DNA of 64,000 bases from Larix kaempferi (lineage: Eukaryota > Streptophyta > Pinopsida > Pinales > Pinaceae). The notes under the pieces are model-generated. The model made no database searches, had not been told where the DNA came from, and was given only the letters and a program-made list of their open reading frames with translations. The stretch is taken from assembly GCA_027924585.1 (NCBI GenBank), contig BSBM01000964.1, forward strand, positions 3,146,001 through 3,210,000, read 5' to 3'. Numbering within the stretch: the stretch's first letter is position 1; every line of letters begins with the position of its first letter. The position numbers were made by a program, and so were the translations under genes. Shown here piece by piece: positions 13,227 to 24,736 of the stretch.

Positions 13227-13993
13227 CCACAAGACATGAGGTGGAAGACCTCAGATAATGTAGAGATATGATATACGGTCTAGTACAGGTCACCAGATGG
13301 TTCTATGCAGTGGTTTCAGTCTTATGATGATGATTTGTACTTTTCAGCACTTGTACAGATAATTATTGTTTAGTTTGTCAAATATATTGGATTATTTATA
13401 TGATCATGCAGAGATCCATAGGGTGCATGAATACACACCTTAGATGGATTTGGGCTGTCTGAGTCCAATGAGATAGTCTGTTTTCAGTTCCGGGCAGTTA
13501 CAATGATGATTGGCCTCAGTTGGCTGTCCTAGTGCAGTTTTGGCCTGTCAGAGCAGAGGTTGGACTTAACTGGTTTTCGTAGGGCGTTGTGCATGGAGGG
13601 GGTGGTCCAGCCACTTGTTATTACCATATTACGGCCCTCCTAGAGATACTGGTGGGCTCACCTTGACAGCACAGGCACTCCAGGAGGCAGTTTGGGCAGT
13701 TTCACACTTCCCAAGGCAGATTAAAAATGGTAAAAATGGCTAGTGAAGGATTCGATTTGGGATACTGAGGCAAGGGATTGGCATGGGATGAGTCTTGATG
13801 ATGAGTGGGATGTCTTCCACACCTTCTATAGCAGTTTCAGCTTTCAGTGGGGCCTACACTCATCTCTCCGACACTTTTATTGGTTTTCTGGAGCCTCCTA
13901 AGGCTCACGACTTTCCCAAAGAGGCATGATTTGGTGTCTAGCTTGGTTATTTTATGCTATTGTGCCATGGGGACACAATAGGGAGGAAAGTCA

Positions 13994-14600
13994 TGACCCC
14001 CTAGACCCACCATGAGCTAGATCTTATGTTTTATCATTGACATTTGGTGGGACCCCCTCTCCTAGGGCGATTTGGTGCATTGATGTATTATATTCTTGTA
14101 TTGATCCATGTACTTTTATTTTGAGATCATCTAAACCATTGTTTAGATCACTTTGATCTTTTAATCTTAGCCATCCATTTTAAAGGTGGTTAGGGTTTTG
14201 GTGTCTCTCCATCCTATTTAAAGGAGAGAGCTCCTCATTGTAAAGGGACTTTTGTGTCTAGATTATTAGAATAGAAAATTATTATTGCATCTACTTGTTG
14301 TGTTGTGGTGGATGCTTTTGGAGTTCGACTTTTTGTTCTTCCTTTGCATTGGGTTATTGGACATTATATTGCTATCATTTTGTTCCATGTATTTTTCATT
14401 TACAGGGTGAGGCCGAATTGCTTCAAGGAGGTCACATTGGTAGGGGAGACTCTCCTTGCCTCTTCTTTGGGGTCTCTTCGTTAGTAACATGGAATGTTAC
14501 TATCTTAGTACCTTCTACTTCATGTTGCTATTTCTATTTGCTTGTATTTCCTCCATTCTTGATCTCACTGATTGAAACGACTTTCCTTGGTTTGACAGGA
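13994..14600 (+). mobile_element. LTR-like block of a decayed retrotransposon
   Basis: A purine-rich stretch (AATAGGGAGGAAAG) precedes TCATGACCCCCTAG at about 13,994, resembling a polypurine tract followed by an LTR start whose first bases have mutated. Inside are a TATA-like ATTTAAAGG near 14,217 and a sequence like LTR R regions (CTCCTCATTGTAAAG), with AATAGAAAA shortly after. A possible end is TTTGACA near 14,600. The 146-codon open frame across this block matches no protein I know and is probably chance. No primer-binding site or second LTR was found, so boundaries are tentative. Confidence 0.3.
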
Positions 14601-14739
14601 ATAGGAGGGCGCACGTGTGGACTAGGGCATCATATCGGGGCAAGAGAAATCAAAGATCTCTCATTTGATCTCTGCGGGAACAGTCCTCAACAACATGGAA
14701 ACCTCATCCATCACTTAAGTATGATCTCAAGGTAAGTTT

Positions 14740-17700
14740 CTCATTCCATTGATCTATCCATTTGTCTAAGTAATTTAAGACCCTCATTTAAAATCAACAA
14801 AAATTCTAAGAAAAATTCTATTGATCAAATCCCTTGGTCAATTGGCAAATCCTTTCCGGGTATTGTAGATCGGGCACATTGTGAAGTGGGTTCTCAAAAA
14901 CGTCTTACTTGGGTGACTTCATAGGCCCAAACCCCAAGGCACTGATCTCTCCAAGCCCTCATGACTTTCCTGGGTTGTCCAATTTCCCTGTTGGTTGATC
15001 CCTGTTTGGTTGCTTGCACAATTAGGCATTGTCATATCCCTTCATCAAGCATAGCTAGAAAGACTTAACTGCCATATCTATATTTTGGGACACTTTCCCT
15101 ATTTTAAGGGTCGCGTTTCCCAAGAGAGTTGATTTTGACCATTTTGAACTAACTTTGAATGCTGGAATCATACATAATTATAGATTCACTATGTGTTATC
15201 TTTCCCTATCATTTCACACATTTCCTAAGTCTCCACATTGGTCCTAATTAATTCTAAGGTTGCATACCTGTCACCCTACGTACTTCACTTGATTGATTTG
15301 ATATGGTGATTGGGCTGATCTCTCCTATCGGGAGTAGATCTGGGTCTACCCCTTGCTATCTTGGCTTTGATACCTAAAGCGAAGAGTGCCTTGGTTGGAG
15401 TGACAACCATCCTCTTGGGAACTAGGGCTCTCTTTGTTCACCACTTTAGTTTCCTATCCCCTCTACCATCCACCCTGGATCCATCTGTAGGGGAAACTAC
15501 AAGATTGGTGATAACAAGTCCTTAGTAAGAAAGATAACAACATATTTTCCTAGGCATTCTCGTCTCCTTGCATGCTCGATTAGGCTCAGGGATGATCTGT
15601 CAAATGAACCAGGAATGGTCCAAGATCTACGGTTGGGAGGAACCTGGCAGTTCCCAAGTTAGTCTGATAAATTAAGAAAGGACTAAAAAGTATTTTAATA
15701 TTTTATGATAAACTAGTGTTGTAGTCTACATTGATCTCGTCTATACTTTCTATCTTATGAGGATCATGTAGGTAGTATTTTATTTTATTATTTCTGAAGA
15801 AACTATTGTCAAAATCTAAATACAATTTGTTTGATAACATTCATGCATGATTCCATTATGTAAATTTTATTATTAGAATGCATATTTTTATATCTTTTAT
15901 TTTGGATATGGTCATTTTATTTTGGATATGGTCATTGACATATATCTAGGATTATCACAAACCCTATCTGCACACCCCAAACTAGCTTACTCATTATATA
16001 ATTTAAATTATACATCAAACTGATAAATTCCTATACATAAGGAAGACATCGAAATTTCCTTAACAAAACTCTGTTATTTCCCAATAAAACATATTTAGCA
16101 TATTTAGAATTTTAAACGCTACCCTTCCAAACCAAATCCCAACAAAACCCTCGGTTCAGAATTCAACATGCCCAGTCCTTAGAATACTACAAGAAGAACA
16201 CGATTTTCAAGATTGAGCAAAGCCAAATCTCAGTTTGAAAATTTAAAGAAATTAACGTTACTACAAACTGAAGGTCTGAGTATTTCCAACCAAACACATT
16301 TCCAACCATCACATTGAAACAAATATCTTACTGAAGTCGTGATCAACTTAGGGATTTCCTGAAAGCAAAGAATATCGAATTACATACTACTTTACCCAAG
16401 TTTATAATTCAACCAACCATGGATCAAATCCCGTGATAGATTCGCTTCTAGCAAAGTTTCTCTATTGCCATAGACCAGCCCTGCTCTGATAGGAGAAAAA
16501 GCTAGTGAAGGAAATTGACCGTAGGAAAATGCTAGGGAAGTAAATTGACCGTAGGAAATGCCCATTTAAACCAAACTCCAGAACCATAGTATTTCCAGCC
16601 AAAACATCACACTCAGGAACAAAATACCCATATTAAAATGTAAAACAACAGAGAGCCTACAATATGACGAGAAAGCAGAGTATTACATTTCAACCAAGAA
16701 CAAAGTAAACATCCACTACACTAGAAATCCAAACGTAGTATAGAAACAAAGAACCAAAACATTTCTTCAGACCCGAGGGCAAGAAGAGATTCGTTTCTCT
16801 TTTTACAGTCTTACACAATAAACATACGTAAATCAGAAAGGGGCAACAAACCCTGGGATAAAAGTCACATTGTATTTCTGATCAAGAAGAGTCCTTCTAG
16901 AGAGTAAGGAATACTCTGTAAAAACGCCAACATAAACACCCAAACCCTTGTCACTCCACAGAGGCGAAAACCATAATCCCATTTTCCATACAACCCAGCT
17001 AAAGCACAGTAGAGCCACTCCTCCACTAGAGAAAAAAAAGACTTCAGAGAGCACGAGCTTACAGTGGAACAAAGCTCTTCCTGGAACATGCAGTATAGCT
17101 CCAAGCACTCAGCCTCCTGTACCTACATCAACACCAGTAAGGAAACTCCTTAGATACGATCAAATTAATATAGGGTAACAAAAATACAGTAGCAATAACA
17201 GACGATCTTTCTCAAAACATTACCTCAGCATTAACGATGGCAACTCAAGCCAGCGAATGTGACCCCCATCAAACCAAGCGAATGCAGAAGGGAATAAAAC
17301 ACGATTTTCTTAAACATCACCTGAGTTATAAATGATGGCCCTCTCAACGAGTAAAAGCGAACTCCATCAAACAAACAAGCAATTGTCATACCTCATTACT
17401 AGGGTCTCTAAAGAAAGTGCAGAGGGGAAGCCCTTGGCTTCCCGCTCCTCCAAACCAAAGCACTGCGACTTGGAGAACTCCACAAAGGAACCCTACCACA
17501 TTGAAGTGACCAAAAACGCCTGAGCCTACGTGGACACCAGATAATCGTTCCCATCAGATGGGCATCCATTAATGCTTCACCCACCTCCAAAGACCAGCGC
17601 TTCACTAAATTCAAACCTTCGCTTAGTATGAGTTATAGTATAGTTATTTAGCATAGAAGTGTAGGGTTTATCACATAGGAATATCGTGGAATATGTAGGG

Positions 17701-18600
17701 TTTATCACATAGAAACACCATGGTATTTATTTACCAGCCCCCATTAGGACCCCCGTAAACTTATAGAAAGCACAAACGCCAATCTTACCTCTTTGCTTAG
17801 CATTTAGAACCTGTGAAGAGTTAAACAAACACAATGCAATATCTTTCACAACTAAGTAAGCTAGGCTCATCCACGATCAAGGTTTCCATCTCACCATAAC
17901 AAAAAAAGAGACATGCGATATCCAAACACATCTTAAACAAACCAGTCATAAAGTCATCAATAACCACTAACAACGAAATAGGTTTAGAATTATTACAAAC
18001 AACCAACAAGGAAATACAAAGGACCAGATTACTTCTGACAAGAAAGACATCCATGATAGGCAGTTAGTAAACTAGTAGAATCCCCCTATTCACTTCTCAG
18101 TTCTGAAGTTAATTTAAAGAACCATTGTGACTTTTAAGAATGGAAAAAGACCCATACAAATTTTTTTTTAGAGTGTGTTTTAGAGACATTACAATCAATG
18201 TTTAGCGGGGTTCATAATGTCGTAAATAAAGTTTATTAAGTCTAATTGAGTCCAATAAATAATAAGAAAATAAAGTATAGTAACTTAGTCAAAATATGGG
18301 GCATTACAGATTGATTATCGATCCATGATTTTACATCATAATGACAAAAATGGAATCGATCCACCTAATAAAACATAGATCTATACTCTGCATTCAACAA
18401 CGATAAATCTCGGAAGTAATTTCATGTCATCGCTATACATAATTGACTTTTAAACATCGCGATAAATAATATTAAACTTGTCAATAACCTGTATAATACA
18501 CAAAGGTTTTGTCTTTATAAATAATTCGATTGAATATTTATTTTGACTTCAATTCTTATGCATATACATATGTGTACTCATAAACATAGTCGCGGCAATG
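14740..18600. other. unassigned region with small duplications
   Basis: No gene recognised. Small local duplications are visible: TTTATTTTGGATATGGTCA twice at 15,897-15,937; AAATTGACCGTAGGAAA twice at 16,510-16,560; TAGGGTTTATCACATAG twice at 17,662-17,715. On the minus strand TGTAATGCCCC (18,308 down to 18,298) resembles the first bases of many plant LTRs, but no partner LTR, primer site or coding remains support it. Overlapping open frames at 16.8-17.6 kb on both strands lack motifs. Confidence 0.4.
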
Positions 18601-18604
18601 TCAT

Positions 18605-18880
18605 CACCACAGTGACAAAATACAAAGGTAAAGTCTAAGCGTTACATTTGATAACTGATGCAGAGTTTGCTATTGTTAAAGCAATTTAATGTTGAGCCCG
18701 CAAGCACATACTTTTATTAAGATTTGAACAAGGACTAGTGCACTGACTCTGAACCCGCACCACCGTGACGAACTACAAAAGTAAAGTGTAGGCGTTACGT
18801 TTGATACTGATGCAGAGTTCGCTACTGTTTAAAATAGTTTAACGCCGATCCCGAAAGCACACACTTTTTTTTACAGTCGA
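18605..18880. repeat. diverged tandem duplication, period about 153 bp
   Basis: GTGACAAAATACAAAGGTAAAG near 18,613 recurs as a diverged copy near 18,766. Both are followed by GATGCAGAGTT and later by a segment with CCGCAAGCACA or CCGAAAGCACA. The copies differ at many sites, so this is an old duplication. Confidence 0.7.
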
Positions 18881-18899
18881 TGCGATCTACAGAACCACC

Positions 18900-19630
18900 A
18901 TACATACGTTTTCTCTATAATTCACTTACGAAGCAACTTGATACCACATCTACAACTAAAATTTAACCTGAATTACGTATTTGCATAACGAAATTAAACC
19001 ATTAGAATTGAGAGAGCGCAGGAATGGCTCTTTACTTAGATCTATAATATAACAGTTAGATCTATAATATAGCAGTTAAAAATACATTCCACCTTCGATT
19101 TTGTTGATTGACTGAACATTTTATTATATCTGTTTTTAAATTAAAATGACACCATAAGTCTGTAATCACTCAATTAACAAGTTGGAAAAATGCATTCGAT
19201 TCATACAAGTTTAACATTATGCGGAATGCTAAATTCGATTACCCTGTACCTGGGTGAACGATCCACAGTACCAAATCAAAAGAAAAATGATATATCCTAA
19301 GCGATAGAAGAAACAAAACGACGAGCCCTGGAAGAATGAAACGTACCTAAATTCGGTATAAAAATACCATGTTACTATAATTTTCTTTATAGATATGAGA
19401 TATCACTCATTGTTTTAATCCAATATAAACAAAAACCATGAAAAACAAACCTCCCACCGATGATGGATCCGTAGTGGACATATAATCCTTAATACTTTCA
19501 GTAGTTGAAATAATCATTAAACAAACATGCAATAAAACACTTACTTGAAAACCAATCATAGAAGAGGACATCAGCACTTACTTTCCCAACTTCACCCTGG
19601 ATTTGGATCACCACCATAGACCAATGAACT
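18900..19630. other. unassigned AT-rich DNA
   Basis: No gene recognised. TAGATCTATAATATAACAGT is duplicated near 19,037-19,078. Beyond about 19,600 the sequence becomes the internal part of the small LTR element described next. Confidence 0.4.
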
Positions 19631-19633
19631 TAG

Positions 19634-19950
19634 CTACGCCAATTTGAACACAACAGTCTTCCCAAGATTTTGTAAAAGATATTTGAATGCAACACTTTTC
19701 CCAAGAGTCTGTAACAGATTCAAGGATGGAATTTCAATCAAAGAGAGAGTACTTGGTAGCTGGCCCTCAACATAACAACAATTTTTCTCTATGCACCACA
19801 CAACGTCTTGTGCTTTCTCACTGCACCAATATATAGTTTTTTCACCAAGTCTTGTGGTATCTCCATCAAATGTCAAGCAAATATATTGATCCCTATAATT
19901 GTGGATCTGGTTAGCTTGCTGAGCTTTTGACTCGGATTTGATTGATACCA
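19634..19950 (-). pseudogene. internal region of a short LTR element, open frame of unknown function
   Basis: A minus-strand frame of 105 codons begins just inside the putative primer-binding site of the LTR at 19,951-20,076 and overlaps it. Its product has no motif I recognise. Near the C terminus it contains an internal duplication (LLQTLGKSVAFKY and LLQNLGKTVVFKL), reflecting two copies of a 42-45-base unit. Its position just inside the LTR suggests leader or Gag-leader remains of a copia-type or TRIM element rather than a host gene. No second LTR was found to the left. Confidence 0.3.
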
Positions 19951-20076
19951 AATATCATGTTTTCTATCCACTTGTTCATTGTCTCATGATGGTGTCCCAT
20001 CTTTCAACTGGTGGTTCCAACTGTCTCTCTTTATTAATAATAAAATGATATTACTTGTTCATAATATTCTCCCACA
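19941..20076 (-). mobile_element. TRIM-sized LTR with adjacent primer-binding site
   Basis: Read on the minus strand, the sequence starts TGTGGGAGAATATTATGAAC at 20,076 and ends near 19,951. It is followed at once by TGGTATCAAT (19,950-19,941), which matches the first bases of the initiator-tRNA-Met primer site used by plant copia and TRIM elements (TGGTATCAGAGC) and diverges after eight bases. An LTR of about 126 bp falls in the TRIM size range. The partner LTR, target duplication and polypurine tract were not found, so it may be a truncated copy. Confidence 0.5.
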
Positions 20077-20079
20077 TAA

Positions 20080-21243
20080 ATGTGATTATTTTTCCAGAAT
20101 TTTATAACTCTTTTACAAATTAATGTTTTGAAAGTATTTCTTAAAAAAATATTTTAACCAAAATAATTCAAAAGTATTAGAGGCATTACAATATACTTAT
20201 TAAACAATATACATCACAGAATTATGATTATTTTGCATTTCTTAATTTTATAAGTTACAAGAAATAAGAACTTTCATGTCAATAAGCGTTATTCTCCCCA
20301 CATTTACTTTTGGATGGAGGTCTAAGAGCAGAGAACATGTCAAATGGATGGTCCACACAAAATATCCTTCATCATCGTCCAAATATTTGTTAGTGTTGTT
20401 TGACAATGAACAATAATCTTCCACACTATTGGTCTTCATTTAAGGTCACTCTTAGTTGACACACTTGGTGTTAGCTTTTAGTTGGATAGGGTGACGCACG
20501 TGAAAGAGCCATGCCAATTTTCAATTTTAGGAAGAGATCCTAGATCACACCATTAAATATATGTTAATTAATATAATCTTATTAATTATTTAGTGGAATT
20601 TATCAACTATAAGTTAAGTGGTTGTGCTAATCTTTTATTTATGGTTGACTATGTTACTCATAATTCATTGTTGACCATAATGTGCTATATAAGTTAACCA
20701 TATTATTATGTCATCTATTACTAGACTACAATTCACTAGTTTGTTGACCCTACTTAATTATGCATGACTAGCCTATTCATGTTTACGATGATTGAATTTC
20801 TGGACTACAACTATCTACCTTGATTATGTGCATCTAAATTGACAAAGATAAAATATGTTAATCAAAGTTCATTCTTTATCACATGCATTGTTACAAAGAA
20901 TAAAAGACTTATCAATTATAAGATAAGACCTTCTGAAAAAACTAATTCTCAACTTCCTTTATGTTAAGTGGTGTAATTTTTTTTAACTTTAATCCATATC
21001 GAGTACAAATATACGATTGGATACCAAAAAAAAATATGTAATGAAAAAATGTAGTACGGAAGTAAAATGCTTATATATAATGTTTTTAATGAAATATTCA
21101 TAAATATAATATAAATATACATAGACATTTATATAATAAAATCTCTCACACACACACATATATATAATCTCAACAACTTGGGATATCGTGAGTGTAATAC
21201 AAGGCAACTAGTTATTAATAATTATTTTAATAAAAAAGTCTAA
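20080..21243. other. AT-rich flank left of the gene-capturing element
   Basis: No gene recognised. A short CA/TA microsatellite lies near 21,148-21,165. The open frames here are AT-rich and motif-free. Confidence 0.5.
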
Positions 21244-21248
21244 AAGTT

Positions 21249-21539
21249 TGTCGGATTCTGAGAAGGAAGAGCAACCACATAACAGAGTATGACCGAAAGG
21301 CTAACAAAATAGGGGAAAAACAGAGTATGAGCCAGACAAAAACAAAACAGGGTCTGCTTCACTGTGGAGCTCTGCGGCCCTTCTACTACGTTCCAGAACC
21401 TCCGAATGAACACACAAAATACATTTAACATATGATGCCTCTTCACCCGAGGCTCATTTACTTGTCCACCTAAATGTATTAACTCCTTGTACGGTGGTTG
21501 GTGGATACATCAAGTTGACGGGAGGAATTATCTCCAACA
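21249..21539 (-). repeat. 3' LTR of the gene-capturing element
   Basis: It begins on the minus strand with TGTTGGAGATAATTCC and ends with TCCGACA, giving the canonical TG...CA ends. A polypurine tract precedes it at 21,540-21,556. It carries single-base differences from the other LTR at about eight sites. Confidence 0.95.
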
Positions 21540-21556
21540 CTCCCCCTTAATTCCGA
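21540..21556 (-). other. polypurine tract
   Basis: Minus-strand sequence CGGAATTAAGGGGGAG sits directly before the 3' LTR start and is the expected primer for plus-strand DNA synthesis. This fixes the element's orientation as minus. Confidence 0.9.
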
Positions 21557-21685
21557 CCATAAACAAACTATTAACATCTAACACATACATACAGTGCCTT
21601 CATGGGCTTTCAACAAAAAAAAACATAAAACATTAATGCCTGCTGGTCTAAGTCTCAGCTAGGCTTACATTAGTTCATGCAAAGC

Positions 21686-23440
21686 TCAAACTTTACCATT
21701 CTTGTCTGCTGCATGCTGATGCAGCGGCTTCTTTTTCTTTCGTTTGCTCCAGACTTTGAACTCAGCGTTCTTCTTCATCTTCTTCTTCATTATCACCTTC
21801 TTCTTCATGTTTTCTTTAAGCTCCTTGGGCTTGATTCTTCCATCAATGTCTGCAAACTCTTCAATGACTTTCTGCCTTGTGTCTTCATCTTCAAATTCTG
21901 ATTTTAGCATGTTTAGTTCATATGTTGTGGGAATTTCAAGATCCCATATGCTGATCACATCCTTCATTCTATTTTCATCCTCTTCGTTGGCATGCTGCCA
22001 TGACATCAGCTGATAATAGTGTCTGATTTCTTCAAAACTCCATTTCATAAAAATGTTTTCAGCTAGTTTATCTTCTTCCTCTGCATCTTCAATGCAGATT
22101 TCTTCATGGATGGTGCTGCTAAGCACTCTTGGCATGTCATAATTCCCATCGTCATTGGATTCAAATGCTTCATCTTCCATGCAGCTTTCAATAATCTTGT
22201 CAAACTCTTCAATAAAGTTACAGTCTTCATGATCTTCATTATGCTTATTAGCTCCAATACTGCCTTCTTTTCCATTTTCTGCTTCAAAGAAGGACATCAC
22301 ATTGTCCACATTCTTTAGAAACTCTTGAATGATTTCATCATCATTTTCATTTACATTTTGCTCAATTGCAAGATGATTCCTATATGCACCTGCACATGCA
22401 CAAACATCTAACCTGTTAGGAAAAACTTCTACCCTCATGGGCATGCTCTTCATGAGCTCTTCTTCTTCAATTTGTTCTACTGCTTCAACTTCTTTTTCAG
22501 CCTCTACTGGCTGTCCTGCAACTTCTTGAGTTGCTGATTCATCATTTTCTGCTGCTGTTATGGCAACTTCATTTTCAACACCATCTTCATCCACTTGTGG
22601 CTCTGCACAGTGGGCTTCATTGTTCTCAAACATATTTGGCTCTGCTTGGCTGATAGAGTCCTCAACCATTTCATGCGAAAGTGCTTCTGCTGGTATAGCA
22701 GGTTCTTCAACTTTATTATCCACAACTGTGTGTGGCTCACCGAATTTCTCAACAGCTTCTATGGCTGGTGTTTCTACTGCTGCAATAGCAGTTCCATTTT
22801 CATATTCATCCACAAGTGTCTCTACACCGTGGGATTCACTAACAGCTTGGCTGTCTTCTACTTCAACTACAGGATTCTCAACTGCTACTTCTTCAACAGA
22901 CTGTGACAACGTTGGCTGCTTGCACATGTTACTCCCCCTTTCGCTGAACTCTTCTTCCAAGATTCTCCATGCTTCCTTGGAAGTCTTTGCTGCTGCAATC
23001 TTGTGAAAAATACTTTCATCCACAGCTCGTTGGATGAGATGCAAGGCTAATTCATGCTTCTGCAATTTTTGGTCTTCTGTCAAGGCCTCAAAAGCCTCTA
23101 AATCTAGGGGATGCACACATTCATTTTGAACTAAACACCACAAATCCTCTTCTCTAAGAAAGCTTCTCATCTTAATAGCCCAAAATTCATAATTTTTACC
23201 TGAAAAATGTGGGGGTACGAGGAGAACTCTGCTGCTCCAATTATCCTCAGCAACGACCTCCTTATCGGCACTTTTTCTTGCATGTTCGTCATCCATCTTT
23301 TCTTCACAAAGAACCCTCTGTGCTTCTAACCCTGCCTCGGCTTTCACCTCTGCCCTTGTATTCCTTCTTTGAATCTGCCTGAGTCTCCTTTTGTAACCCA
23401 TTTCTTCTCTTCTTCTATTCAGGCTGGGCGTTGCACACAA
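21686..23440 (-). CDS. Gag-like protein with long acidic region (584 aa)
   Basis: This intact frame is the only long ORF in the element and lies just before the 3' LTR. Residues about 72-170 (LLVPPHFSGKNYEFW onward, with KEAWRILEEEF near 155-165) resemble the DUF4219/UBN2 N-terminal Gag domain of Ty1-copia polyproteins, which forms the virus-like particle. From about residue 180 to 510 the protein is strongly acidic, rich in Glu, Val and Ala, with loosely repeated VEEPA- and VETPA-like segments. The last 45 residues are lysine-rich. There is no CCHC zinc knuckle, no DTG/DSG protease motif and no pol region, unlike an autonomous copia Gag-Pol. The basic tail could substitute for the knuckle in RNA binding, which is inference. 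The first Met is the most upstream in frame; a second at residue 14 is equally possible. No frameshift is seen. Confidence 0.8.
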   Translation of the reverse strand: MCATPSLNRRREEMGYKRRLRQIQRRNTRAEVKAEAGLEAQRVLCEEKMDDEHARKSADKEVVAEDNWSSRVLLVPPHFSGKNYEFWAIKMRSFLREEDLWCLVQNECVHPLDLEAFEALTEDQKLQKHELALHLIQRAVDESIFHKIAAAKTSKEAWRILEEEFSERGSNMCKQPTLSQSVEEVAVENPVVEVEDSQAVSESHGVETLVDEYENGTAIAAVETPAIEAVEKFGEPHTVVDNKVEEPAIPAEALSHEMVEDSISQAEPNMFENNEAHCAEPQVDEDGVENEVAITAAENDESATQEVAGQPVEAEKEVEAVEQIEEEELMKSMPMRVEVFPNRLDVCACAGAYRNHLAIEQNVNENDDEIIQEFLKNVDNVMSFFEAENGKEGSIGANKHNEDHEDCNFIEEFDKIIESCMEDEAFESNDDGNYDMPRVLSSTIHEEICIEDAEEEDKLAENIFMKWSFEEIRHYYQLMSWQHANEEDENRMKDVISIWDLEIPTTYELNMLKSEFEDEDTRQKVIEEFADIDGRIKPKELKENMKKKVIMKKKMKKNAEFKVWSKRKKKKPLHQHAADKNGKV

Positions 23441-23689
23441 TCAGTGGTCAGCAGACTTCAACAGGTTCTCTTCTTCACGCCGGCATGTGAGTCACACGAA
23501 CCTCCACACCAGAATATCCATCCTCTGCAATTTATCACCGTAGATACAAAATAATTAAACCTATAAGTAGCTCTCGTCTTCAGCTTCTTACCGTGAATCT
23601 AAGGAGACTGGAGAACGGATGAACGCAAACACTGGCCACGCTTTCTTTATTTCTATGCATATCTTCCCCATGACGGGTATCGTGCATTT

Positions 23690-24020
23690 CCTCTTCCTTC
23701 TAGCTTCTACTTGCGATTCTTGTTTCTCTGCATCTTCTGGATCACCTTTAGATTTCCTGGATCTCTTCAGGTTTTTTTGGATTCGCTTTCTGGAGTGTTG
23801 ACCGGTCATTCGTTAACTTTTTTACTTATCCTTGCCGATCTCCTTGTTGGTATTATCTCACCTGTGCTCCAATCAAATTCAGAGATAGAAGGCCCTCCTG
23901 GATTTGTCTTCAAGTGCTTTTCTAGTGTCTTTTTTGCCTTAAATTCTTCACGTGTTGGGGCGATGAAAACAACTTCAGATTTTTTTTTTGGGTGGCCCTC
24001 CAATTCAAAGATACCATATA
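23690..24020 (-). pseudogene. captured fragment of an MBD10/MBD11-like methyl-CpG-binding-domain protein
   Basis: In the minus frame ending at 23,806 the protein contains [20 protein letters not shown], then [19 protein letters not shown] and [11 protein letters not shown]. This order is characteristic of plant MBD10/MBD11-type proteins, where the MBD tail is followed by EFDW and RRSARISEKVK. The usual GWxR start of the domain is not visible, so only the C-terminal half of the MBD and the basic linker are present. A stop follows KKVNE, and the same lysine-rich tail appears to continue in another frame (RSRKSKGDPEDAEKQ), so at least one frameshift separates them. It lies in element sense, upstream of the Gag-like ORF. 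The intact host gene would be nuclear and associated with chromatin; this copy is not functional by itself. Confidence 0.75.
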
Positions 24021-24319
24021 TCAATTGACGATTGCAAATTTGGCTCCTTGTATTGCACGGTTCATCGAATCCTCTTAAGCCGACGGGCACCTTGATTGGC
24101 TCTGTTCACCACAAATTTGTCCACTTCATAGAGCGATCACAGCGACTTCTACTTTTAGTTGTGCGGTTTTCCTTCTTTCACAACCTCCTGACAAATTGTA
24201 TTTCCTCTGTTTCCAAGACAGACAGAGAGTCTCCTTGATCTTCAAGCCATGTCTCAATTAGACAAAGGAGGAGTTCCGGCTGCACAATATATCATCACAA
24301 CAGGAATGTTGGCACTACT

Positions 24320-24557
24320 TGTGCTCAAGGAGTTACACATCAAGCGCTTTTACAAAGCATTTCAATGAGTACGGGAAATTATCAGACTCTGTTGTAATGA
24401 AAGACCGTCTCACTGGCCAGCCTCGGGGATTTGGGTTTGTGACATATGATGACCCATATCAATTACAGAAGATGAGTTCAAGGGCTACTTCTCCAAGTTT
24501 GGCAAAGTTGTAGAGCATCAAATTATGTAGGACAGCCTGGGCCGTGGAATCTGTAGG
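24320..24557 (+). pseudogene. captured fragment of a two-RRM hnRNP-type RNA-binding protein
   Basis: Plus-strand translation near 24,349-24,460 gives FTKHFNEYGKLSDSVVMKD and TGQPRGFGFVTYDDP, the C-terminal two-thirds of a first RRM including its RNP1 motif. About 20 bases on, in another frame, EDEFKGYFSKFGKVVEHQIM follows, the start of the second RRM of the same protein family. The end of RRM1 and the inter-RRM linker are therefore deleted, with a frameshift at the joint. An in-frame TAG follows HQIM. The fragment is antisense to the retroelement and abuts the VPS4 fragment. No intron is evident, consistent with capture from a spliced transcript. Confidence 0.8.
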
Positions 24558-24736
24558 ATTTGCGAAGGGCAGAGGAGATTCGTGCCGTGTTAGATGACGG
24601 AGGTAGTGCAGGGCCTGCTGCAAATGGTGATGCAGCTGTTGTGACCAGGGCGAAGACCAAACCCGGTAGCAAGGATGGGGACGGAGATGGAGAGGATCCT
24701 GAACAATCGAAATTGTGTGCGGGCCTCAATTCAGCT
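24558..24736 (+). pseudogene. captured fragment of VPS4/SKD1 AAA-ATPase (linker region)
   Basis: Translation gives [18 protein letters not shown], then a Lys/Gly/Asp-rich linker, then [16 protein letters not shown]. This matches the region between the N-terminal MIT domain and the AAA module of plant VPS4/SKD1, where [11 protein letters not shown] and EDPEQ(S/A)KLRAGLNSAI are highly conserved. One conserved Arg is Cys here (KLCAGL). The intact enzyme disassembles ESCRT-III on endosomes. The catalytic AAA domain is absent. The frame stays open and continues without interruption into the ClpC fragment, giving a chimeric ORF at 24,560-24,880. It is antisense to the retroelement. Confidence 0.82.

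Noticed and set aside
14295-14735. 146-codon plus-strand frame rich in Cys, Phe and Leu
   Set aside because: It lies across an LTR-like block with a TATA-like box and its composition is that of T-rich non-coding sequence.
16833-17614. Overlapping 60-90-codon frames on both strands
   Set aside because: No conserved motif, no splice-site pattern and mutual overlap.
18298-18308. TGTAATGCCCC on the minus strand as an LTR start
   Set aside because: No polypurine tract, primer site, opposite end or coding remains were found nearby.
22560-23006. 148-codon plus-strand frame rich in Ser and Thr
   Set aside because: It is the antisense shadow of the Glu/Ala-rich Gag-like ORF.
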